A DNA stretch of 30,856 nucleotides, taken from positions 1 to 30,856 of IMG/VR virus record IMGVR_UViG_3300044616_001251. One strand, 5' to 3'. Under the pieces are notes generated by a model, which saw only the letters and a program-made list of their open reading frames with translations, had not been told where the DNA came from and did not search any database. This stretch comes from a virus. Every line of letters begins with the position of its first letter. The first letter of the stretch is position 1. Positions 14,590-20,294 of this stretch are shown here, one piece after another. The position numbers and the translations under genes are program-made.

Positions 14590-15455
14590 GCGTTTATCCT
14601 AATCATAATATCATTGACAGTGTTTATAGAAATTATAAGAAACTAAAGCCTAGTGTTGTTATAAATGCTCAGAATAGTATCTTTGCATCTACATTAATAA
14701 ATCACACTAATGACTATTCTTTTGTAGCAATCAAAAATTCAAAAGAAATGTCAAATCTCTGTAATTTATTTAATATAAACGCATATATAACATCCGACTA
14801 TCTTAGTCATTCACAAGAAAGAGATATATATCAACAGTATCATATCAAAGAAATTCTTTTATTAATAGATAGCCCAATGGTGTTGCTTAAAAAAGAAGAT
14901 CTGATTTTATTAAGAGACAGACTTAACGACGTTAACAAAATAGTGGTGGGTAGCCAAATAGCATCATCTTGGGACTTCCTTAAAGAAATTGGAACTATTG
15001 ATCCGGGAATACCAAAATACTCACTAAATACAGAACCTAGAAAATCAGTTATCGTTATTAGCGATAGTTCTAATGTCTCAAAAAGAATATGCAAAATATT
15101 ATATGAGCACTATCCTGATATGAAAATATGCAAAACTTTTGATGACTATAACGAATCCATGAACGATCTTAATTCTTATAAGGTGTGTGTTAATTTAAAT
15201 ACCCCAATAGATAGTCTATATGGTCTATATGCGGGGTGTCACGTTATATCTAATAAGTCTTTATATGATCATGAAACGATTTATGAGAACATAGAACACA
15301 TCCCACAACTGATCAAACAAAAAACAGAAACTTTTGATATCCAAGAACAAAAAGATGTTCATTATTCTTTGGAACAAAAGTATGATTTGCAAAAATTTGC
15401 TGCTAATATGAGTAATTTAATGTATAAATATATCAAGGAGCCTTTTTATATATGA
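14586..15455 (+). CDS. Uncharacterised protein of the glycosyltransferase cassette, possibly degenerate GT-B
   Basis: Encodes 289 residues with ATGA overlaps on both sides. It shows alternating hydrophobic strands and helices, as in Rossmann-type folds (KPSVVINAQ, YSFVAIKNSKE, EILLLIDSP, KIVVGSQIASSW). The C-terminal part has KSVIVISDSSNVSKRICKIL and later LYGLYAGCHVIS, which sits where GT-B proteins have the donor-site helix followed by a Gly and a strand. No E-x7-E motif is present. I would call it a likely degenerate GT-B relative, from context and layout rather than from clear homology. The gene probably acts with its neighbours, since all genes here share translational coupling. Confidence that it is a real gene is high; confidence in the fold is low. 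Confidence 0.45.
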   Translation: MSVYPNHNIIDSVYRNYKKLKPSVVINAQNSIFASTLINHTNDYSFVAIKNSKEMSNLCNLFNINAYITSDYLSHSQERDIYQQYHIKEILLLIDSPMVLLKKEDLILLRDRLNDVNKIVVGSQIASSWDFLKEIGTIDPGIPKYSLNTEPRKSVIVISDSSNVSKRICKILYEHYPDMKICKTFDDYNESMNDLNSYKVCVNLNTPIDSLYGLYAGCHVISNKSLYDHETIYENIEHIPQLIKQKTETFDIQEQKDVHYSLEQKYDLQKFAANMSNLMYKYIKEPFYI

Positions 15456-15871
15456 GTAGAAATATTGCAATATGTATTGACAAGTCGGCATTTAGAGCTA
15501 TTGATGGATTTAATAGTGTTGACATAAATAATTTAGGTAATATAATAAACTATTCAGTGGGCGCTCTTGTGATTGACCATTTAAATATCATCGATGATGA
15601 TGATATTCCTATGTTATGGCAGGAGATTAGCAGCAAGATGGCTGTTGGTGGACAAATAGTGATGAGATTTATTGACGCCAAAGTACTAGCTCAAAAATTT
15701 GTTGATAATATCATTGGAGATAAGGAATTTATGAACTATATTTCTATCTTAAAATCTGTATTAACAGTAGATAAAATCTATAATCAAATAGGCTCAGATT
15801 TCATAGTTACCGATACGGACAGATCAGAGATTTATACAACCATTAAAGTGCTGAGAAATAGTATATCATGA
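15452..15871 (+). CDS. Degenerate SAM-methyltransferase-like protein
   Basis: Encodes 139 residues. The layout follows small predicted class I methyltransferases: a first strand RNIAICID, then GFNSVDINN (where the acidic end of strand 2 lies), GALVIDHLNIIDDDDIPMLW (in place of the h-x-x-EH-h segment), and SSKMAVGGQIVMRFID (in place of the L-x-P-GG-x-L strand). The Gly-rich SAM-binding loop normally found after strand 1 is absent; here it reads DKSAFRAID. This suggests a fold kept for structure or binding, with SAM chemistry probably lost. It could serve as a scaffold for the glycan cassette. ATGA overlaps link it to both neighbours. The fold call rests on motif order alone and is moderate to low. 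Confidence 0.4.
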   Translation: MSRNIAICIDKSAFRAIDGFNSVDINNLGNIINYSVGALVIDHLNIIDDDDIPMLWQEISSKMAVGGQIVMRFIDAKVLAQKFVDNIIGDKEFMNYISILKSVLTVDKIYNQIGSDFIVTDTDRSEIYTTIKVLRNSIS

Positions 15872-16620
15872 TAACGAACACAAACTGCAAAAAGTGCTTA
15901 TTTGCCAATAAAGCTAGTTCTGATACTCCATGCGAACATAATATTATTGAACACATTAAAGGACATAAGAAAACTAGCATAGTAGATGACTTCTATGTCA
16001 TAGAAGAATATATGTGTAGGATGGGTTTTAACAAAGACGTATTTGAAAAAAATAAAGATAATGTTTCTATAGACGTTATCAAACAAGAAATAATTAATAA
16101 AGCGTGTATGGGATACTATGCAGTGATAGATATAACCACACTAGATCCAGCTGGGGTTTCTCGTCTTTGCGAAACCTTAATAGGACTATCTATCAAGCCT
16201 AAATTTGTATCTTTTTTGCTTTTTCCAGATGATAGCAATAAAGAAAAAATTCTAGCACTAAAAAATCAAATAGGCGATCATTTTATGTGGAAAGCACATA
16301 GTTTTATAAGTGAAATATCTTTCGATGATGCTTTGAATGTTGCTTTAGATACTAATGTTGGAAAAAATAATACTAGTTTTTTATTAATCTACGATGCTAA
16401 AAATATAGCAGAGTTGGACGAGGATATTAATGAGCTTAATAGTCATATAGTCATATTGCAAACATTATTTCATTATGCAAAGAAAAAGAAAGCCGATGGT
16501 CTTGGCGGGTTGTTCATGACTTTTAGCAATTACAATATTTGTAGATCTATCAATAAAAATATAGAGCAAGCACTATCCACAATCCCGGAAGCTATTGTAT
16601 TAGAATATGGCAATCATTGA
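15868..16620 (+). CDS. Uncharacterised protein with N-terminal cysteine cluster
   Basis: Encodes 250 residues. The N-terminus has Cys7-x2-Cys10 and Cys22 within TNCKKCLFANKASSDTPCEH, plus a His nearby (HNIIEHIKG), which could bind zinc or another metal. The rest is mixed alpha/beta with a hydrophobic strand GYYAVIDITTLDPAGVSRLC, then KPKFVSFLLFPDDSNKEK and SFLLIYDAKNIAELDEDIN. The spacing of strands is reminiscent of a GT-A-like or other Rossmann-like fold, but there is no D-x-D motif in the expected place. I do not recognise the family. It overlaps the upstream gene by four bases and the downstream gene by 14, so it belongs to the glycosyltransferase cassette. No function is proposed. Confidence 0.5.
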   Translation: MITNTNCKKCLFANKASSDTPCEHNIIEHIKGHKKTSIVDDFYVIEEYMCRMGFNKDVFEKNKDNVSIDVIKQEIINKACMGYYAVIDITTLDPAGVSRLCETLIGLSIKPKFVSFLLFPDDSNKEKILALKNQIGDHFMWKAHSFISEISFDDALNVALDTNVGKNNTSFLLIYDAKNIAELDEDINELNSHIVILQTLFHYAKKKKADGLGGLFMTFSNYNICRSINKNIEQALSTIPEAIVLEYGNH

Positions 16621-17281
16621 ACCTATTCACGCTCTTATTATAGCGTCCGAAGTAACAAAAGGCATGAAGTCTATAGGATCAAAGTCCTTATTGAGGATTA
16701 AGAACTCTGTACTTGTAATAGAACACCAAATACAAGAATTAAAAAGACAACACAAGAACATAGACATTACAGTTGCTACGGGATTTGAATCTGAAAAGAT
16801 GTTGAAAATACTCGATGAATATAATGTCAAATTCTTACATAATCAAAAATATCAAACCACAAATCAGACAAAATCCATTATTGACTATATTAATACTCAT
16901 ATTCCGAATAAGTTATTAGTAATCAGTAGTGGCATATTATTTAAAAGTCGTTTCTTAACATCAGGTCAAGACTCTTGTATATTTATGTTAGACAAGCCAA
17001 AGTCAGACTTCACAATAGGCTGCAACATGAAGGATGATTCAGTTTATTTATTTTATGATCTTCCACAAAGATGGTCTGAATGTGCCATGCTAAACTCTCA
17101 AGATCTTAATGTATTAAAGAAAATTGCTAAAGACAAAAATTTAGATCAATTATATTTATTCGAAATCATGAACTTATTATCTGATGTTGGGTCTAAGATC
17201 AATAAGATTAATATATCTAAGCAACAAATCATGAAAATTGCCAACATAAAAGATTTATCAAAAGCTAGGAGTTTTGTATAG
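16607..17281 (+). CDS. Degenerate nucleotidyltransferase-like protein (GT-A/NTP-transferase fold)
   Basis: Encodes 224 residues. The plan of sugar-phosphate nucleotidyltransferases is visible: HALIIASEVTKGMKSIGSKS (in place of LAAG-x-G-x-RM-x(n)-PK), SLLRIKNSVLVIEHQIQELK, NIDITVATGFESEKML, and FLHNQKYQTTNQTKSI, matching the N-x-x-Y-x-x-TN-x-x-S motif. The Gly and Arg of the nucleotide-binding loop are missing (residues 14-20), although Lys26 stays. The strand LLVISSGILF (residues 103-112) lacks the catalytic Asp of the usual GD motif. The fold is thus recognisable but the active site looks broken, which suggests a regulatory or structural subunit, or a changed chemistry. It lies within the overlapping cassette and shares one base with the next gene's GTG start. 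Confidence 0.6.
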   Translation: MAIIEPIHALIIASEVTKGMKSIGSKSLLRIKNSVLVIEHQIQELKRQHKNIDITVATGFESEKMLKILDEYNVKFLHNQKYQTTNQTKSIIDYINTHIPNKLLVISSGILFKSRFLTSGQDSCIFMLDKPKSDFTIGCNMKDDSVYLFYDLPQRWSECAMLNSQDLNVLKKIAKDKNLDQLYLFEIMNLLSDVGSKINKINISKQQIMKIANIKDLSKARSFV

Positions 17282-17994
17282 TGAATATTTTTGTGCAAAA
17301 ACAGGATAGTAAATTTATTAACAACATTATTTTAACCCTAAGACATATGGGGATTGATGTTATATCAACAGACATAAATAATGATCTATATAAAATATAT
17401 CATAATCATCAATTTTCAATCGGTATATTTTTAGCTTCAAAATTTAATAACGAAACAGCTCAGTTTGTATCCGAATTTTATTCGAAACAAGTGAAGTCTA
17501 TTATTTATCATGATATTGATAATACGGATGTTATGAGTGATTTTAGTAGAGCCGCTCATCACCTGTCCCATAATGCTTATGAGAATACTACTACTATTCC
17601 TAAGATGATAAACAATCATCTCTATAAAAATTTGGGTTTGGTTCGTAGAAAATCTGCGTATGCATTATTCTTAGATCATAGGAAAAATATTCCAGATAAT
17701 ATAATAGATATTCTATATCCTAATACTAAACTGCATATTAATATGTTTAATAGCGAACATGTGTCTCATCATCAGAACTTAGGCAAAGTGTCTGAGATAG
17801 ATAAAGCCAATATTCTTAATTCGTATGAATTCTTTATTGATATAAACGGAGACTATTCCGCAGAAGCTGTAGAATGCGGCGCTAAGCTAATTTCTGTAGA
17901 TCAGATAAAGCTAGGCAAAAAAACAAAAATAACCAATAAAATAGATCCCACAATAACAACATACGAAACCTTTATTAGGTCTAATTTACTATGA
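17281..17994 (+). CDS. Putative GT-B-like protein, short form
   Basis: Encodes 237 residues and starts with GTG 17281, which overlaps the previous TAG by one base. The N-terminal half has NNIILTLRHMGIDVISTDIN and QFSIGIFLASKFN, compatible with a GT-B N-domain. The C-terminal half contains ANILNSYEFFIDINGDYSAE followed by AVECGAKLISVDQ, resembling the stretch of GT-B enzymes in which a strand (the protein's presence in the donor cleft), a Glu-Ala helix and a Gly followed by a strand occur. No E-x7-E motif is complete. At 237 residues it is much shorter than active GT-B enzymes, so it may be a non-catalytic relative of the cassette's lead transferase. It overlaps the next gene by ATGA. Fold confidence is low to moderate. 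Confidence 0.45.
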   Translation: MNIFVQKQDSKFINNIILTLRHMGIDVISTDINNDLYKIYHNHQFSIGIFLASKFNNETAQFVSEFYSKQVKSIIYHDIDNTDVMSDFSRAAHHLSHNAYENTTTIPKMINNHLYKNLGLVRRKSAYALFLDHRKNIPDNIIDILYPNTKLHINMFNSEHVSHHQNLGKVSEIDKANILNSYEFFIDINGDYSAEAVECGAKLISVDQIKLGKKTKITNKIDPTITTYETFIRSNLL

Positions 17995-18461
17995 ATGCAA
18001 CACAAAAAGATTACGGATTTATATTACTAAAATTAGAAGATGGCCCAACCTTTGATAAGGTAATAGATAATATAGAGACCATAGCTTCACATAAGCCATA
18101 TAATCAAATATGTATTTTTAATAGCTCAAATGATAGAATACAATCCCATACTGTTCCAGTTCTTCATTTAAATCAATCCAGATTTTTCTTTGGTAATTTG
18201 TTTCTATTTGATATACAGTCCGCCATGATTAGTCAATCTTATCCTAATATTCACAAGAGATATTTATATGTCACGAATGTACCTTGGGAACAAAACCTTG
18301 AGGGCGATTATAAGGAATGGAAGAATGTATTCGATGTAGAAAATCTAGAAATTATTGCACAAAACCAACACATAGCAGATATTTATGAGATATGTTGGAA
18401 AAAACCCATTTTAGTAGCGGAGGATTTTACATATGAGCAAATCAAAAACATCCTGGAATAA
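17991..18461 (+). CDS. Uncharacterised last gene of the glycosyltransferase cassette
   Basis: Encodes 156 residues. I do not recognise a family. It reads as mixed alpha/beta: YGFILLKLEDGPTFDKVIDN, YNQICIFNSSNDRIQ, RFFFGNLFLFDIQSAMISQS, KRYLYVTNVPWEQ, then an acidic helical C-terminus EDFTYEQIKNILE. The pattern of a strand carrying a short loop and then a helix could be the front of a GT-A or Rossmann fold, but no catalytic signature is visible. It is bound to the cassette by an ATGA overlap upstream. Its last 29 bases overlap the downstream endonuclease gene, whose strong ribosome binding site (GGAGG, 18419-18423) lies inside this gene, so its 3' end may have been remodelled when the endonuclease arrived. 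Confidence 0.45.
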   Translation: MNATQKDYGFILLKLEDGPTFDKVIDNIETIASHKPYNQICIFNSSNDRIQSHTVPVLHLNQSRFFFGNLFLFDIQSAMISQSYPNIHKRYLYVTNVPWEQNLEGDYKEWKNVFDVENLEIIAQNQHIADIYEICWKKPILVAEDFTYEQIKNILE

Positions 18462-19233
18462 TTTATCAAAAGGCGATAAGTCCGATATTCTCAACGAGCT
18501 ATATATTAAACAAAAAAAGAGTTTTGCAGATATAGCCTTGTTGTATGATACATATCCCAACAAAATTAGACGTGAAACAGTGTCATTAAATATTCAGATT
18601 AGGAACAAGTCAGAAGCTCAAAAAAACGCTCTGAAAACAGGCAAACATAAGCACCCAACTAAAGGAACCCAAAGACCAGAAGAGACAAAAAACAAAATAG
18701 GCACAGGGGTGATGAAGGCTTGGGAGTCCTTGGATGGGCCAGAGCTAGAACAGCGACGAACAAAAGCAAAAGAGGCGTGGCTTAAACTAGACGACGATGA
18801 GAAGATCAGACTAACACAATTAGCCAATCAGGCTGTAAGAAAAACTTCTAAGGTTGGGTCTAAGCTAGAAAAATATATGCTTGAATATCTTTTGAAAAAG
18901 AATCTCAAAGTAGAATTTCATAAAGAGCAAATCCTATCAAATACCAAGTTGCAGATAGACCTGTTTCTTCCTAACATGGGTATAGCTATAGAAATTGATG
19001 GGCCGTCTCACTTCTTGCCAGTATGGGGCGAAGACGCTCTTCAAAAGAACATTAATTATGATCAGAAAAAGCAAGGACTAATATTAGGAAAAGGTCTGAC
19101 TTTAATTAGGATCAAACAGACCAAAGATTTTTCTAAAACCAGAGCACAAAGAATTTGTGATAATTTATCTTTGCTATTGGACAGCATATCCAAAACTAAG
19201 ACTCAAACAAAAAACTTTTTAATAGAGGATTGA
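18433..19233 (+). CDS. Vsr-like homing endonuclease candidate with N-terminal helix-turn-helix
   Basis: Encodes 266 residues from ATG 18433 with GGAGG nine bases upstream. Residues 15-58 form a helix-turn-helix-like module (LYIKQKKSFADIALLYDTYP). A following segment GTQRPEETKNKIGTGV (about 78-93) looks like a NUMOD-type DNA-binding repeat found in homing enzymes. The nuclease core runs from LQIDLFLP (Asp176) through AIEIDGPSHFLPVWGE (Glu187, Asp189, His193, Glu200) to NINYDQKKQGLIL (Asp210, Lys212) and a strand LTLIRIKQ. This matches the Vsr-like endonucleases of phages, of which the EDxHD homing enzymes such as I-Bth0305I are characterised examples. The placement at the 3' end of the cassette, overlapping its last gene, fits a mobile gene. 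Nuclease assignment is strong, homing is inferred. Confidence 0.78.
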   Translation: MSKSKTSWNNLSKGDKSDILNELYIKQKKSFADIALLYDTYPNKIRRETVSLNIQIRNKSEAQKNALKTGKHKHPTKGTQRPEETKNKIGTGVMKAWESLDGPELEQRRTKAKEAWLKLDDDEKIRLTQLANQAVRKTSKVGSKLEKYMLEYLLKKNLKVEFHKEQILSNTKLQIDLFLPNMGIAIEIDGPSHFLPVWGEDALQKNINYDQKKQGLILGKGLTLIRIKQTKDFSKTRAQRICDNLSLLLDSISKTKTQTKNFLIED

Positions 19234-19235
19234 TA

Positions 19236-19961
19236 ATGGTCAAAAACAAGAAAGAAGAAACTAAAGTGGAAGAGATTACAACAGAAGTTAAGAAGACTGT
19301 AACACCTAATGATCTCGATTGGACTGATCATGTGCTAAGTTTACTAAGTGATGATGAAAAAATTAGTGGCAATCCCACAACAGATGGACTAAGGCGTATT
19401 TTTGAAGTTGCTCTTAATTGTAGGGTAATGTCGTCAACTACCCATATCGCCCAATCCCCTGAGCCAAATAATGAAAAAAGAGCTACTGTAGTCCACTCCC
19501 TGACATACTTTTTAAATAATGGCACCACGGACATGCCAGAATTAAATACTGTGACTGTGGATGGTGCTGCTGACGTTTATTGGGGTAATTGTGACAAGGT
19601 ATATCGTAATCATCCGGTGGCTGTTGCAGAAACCAGGGCTGAAGGTAGGGCTCTTAGACGAGCACTAAAGCTAAGGAAAGTAGTAGCAGCAGAAGAATTA
19701 TCCAAGGATATTGAGGATCATCCTGATCAGGACTCGGTATCTAAAATTACAAATAATCAGATAAATTTCATTGACGTTATGGCCAAAAGACTTAATATAA
19801 ACGTAACGAAGCTTCTGGAACAAAACAATCTAGAATCTAAGAATATCTATGTTTTGTCTCATGAAGACGCAGTATCTATAATTAGACTACTGTCTTCGTA
19901 TCAGCAAAATATGGGTAATATTGCTGATAATATTTTAGGCTATATTAATGAATGGAAATAA
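19236..19961 (+). CDS. Possible single-strand annealing or ssDNA-binding recombination protein
   Basis: Encodes 241 residues. I chose ATG 19236 because AGAGG at 19224-19228 is well placed; the in-frame TTG 19230 is less likely. After a charged N-terminal tail (residues 1-25), a core of about 130 residues has GNPTTDGLRRIFEVALNC, HSLTYFLNN, DGAADVYWGNCDKVYRNH, and AETRAEGRALRRALKLRKVV, ending AAEEL. The last pattern recalls annealing proteins of the Erf/Rad52 type, where a conserved helix of this kind forms the ring interface, but I cannot establish homology by eye. A separate C-terminal helical domain (about 168-225) follows. It sits in a replication/recombination genome block, before a zinc-ribbon gene. 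Function is a hypothesis; the gene itself is certain. Confidence 0.45.
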   Translation: MVKNKKEETKVEEITTEVKKTVTPNDLDWTDHVLSLLSDDEKISGNPTTDGLRRIFEVALNCRVMSSTTHIAQSPEPNNEKRATVVHSLTYFLNNGTTDMPELNTVTVDGAADVYWGNCDKVYRNHPVAVAETRAEGRALRRALKLRKVVAAEELSKDIEDHPDQDSVSKITNNQINFIDVMAKRLNINVTKLLEQNNLESKNIYVLSHEDAVSIIRLLSSYQQNMGNIADNILGYINEWK

Positions 19962-19963
19962 TT

Positions 19964-20293
19964 ATGAAAGTTGTATATAAAGCTAATGAAAGACTACAAT
20001 TTGAACTAGAGGGCTCTGGACAAAAAGAAGTATTTAAAGAACTGGCTATGATCCAGGAAATCTTCTCTGAGGAAAAGTGTGGAGTCTGTGGCTGTACTAA
20101 CATAAAGTTCGTAGTAAGAAATGTAGACGCTAATGATTACTATGAGCTAAGATGCACAGACTCTAAGTGTGGGGCCACGCTTTCTTTTGGTCAACACAAA
20201 AAGGGTGGAACATTATTTCCCAAGCGTAAAGATGATGAAAATGCCTATCTACCAAATAAGGGATGGCATAAATATACCGGCAAAAAAGATTAG
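19964..20293 (+). CDS. Zinc-ribbon protein of unknown function
   Basis: Encodes 109 residues from ATG 19964, placed one GGA-containing element after the previous stop; ATG 19952 would overlap the previous gene. It has a first strand MKVVYKANERLQFELEG, then a helix, and a zinc ribbon with Cys39-x2-Cys42 (and Cys44) and Cys64-x4-Cys69. The C-terminus carries basic and aromatic residues (LSFGQHKKGGTLF, GWHKYTGKK), a plausible nucleic-acid-binding surface. The combination is seen in small phage proteins beside recombination genes, and its pairing with the upstream candidate annealing protein supports a shared role (inference). Its stop TAG at 20291-20293 lies one base from the stop of the convergent virion gene. 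Confidence 0.6.
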   Translation: MKVVYKANERLQFELEGSGQKEVFKELAMIQEIFSEEKCGVCGCTNIKFVVRNVDANDYYELRCTDSKCGATLSFGQHKKGGTLFPKRKDDENAYLPNKGWHKYTGKKD

Positions 20294-20294
20294 A

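Noticed and set aside
15423-15430. Second TATAAATA octamer as a late promoter before the methyltransferase-like gene
   Set aside because: It lies in coding sequence (codons for Met-Tyr-Lys-Tyr), the downstream gene is coupled by ATGA overlap, and the DNA is AT-rich.
19230-19238. TTG at 19230 as the start of the annealing-protein candidate
   Set aside because: AGAGG is only one base away from it, while ATG 19236 has normal spacing.
1-20293. Classification as a T4-like phage on the basis of UvsX-like and dNMP kinase genes
   Set aside because: The replication genes are DnaB, DnaG-like, DnaE-type and bacterial SSB rather than T4 gp41, gp61, gp43 and gp32.
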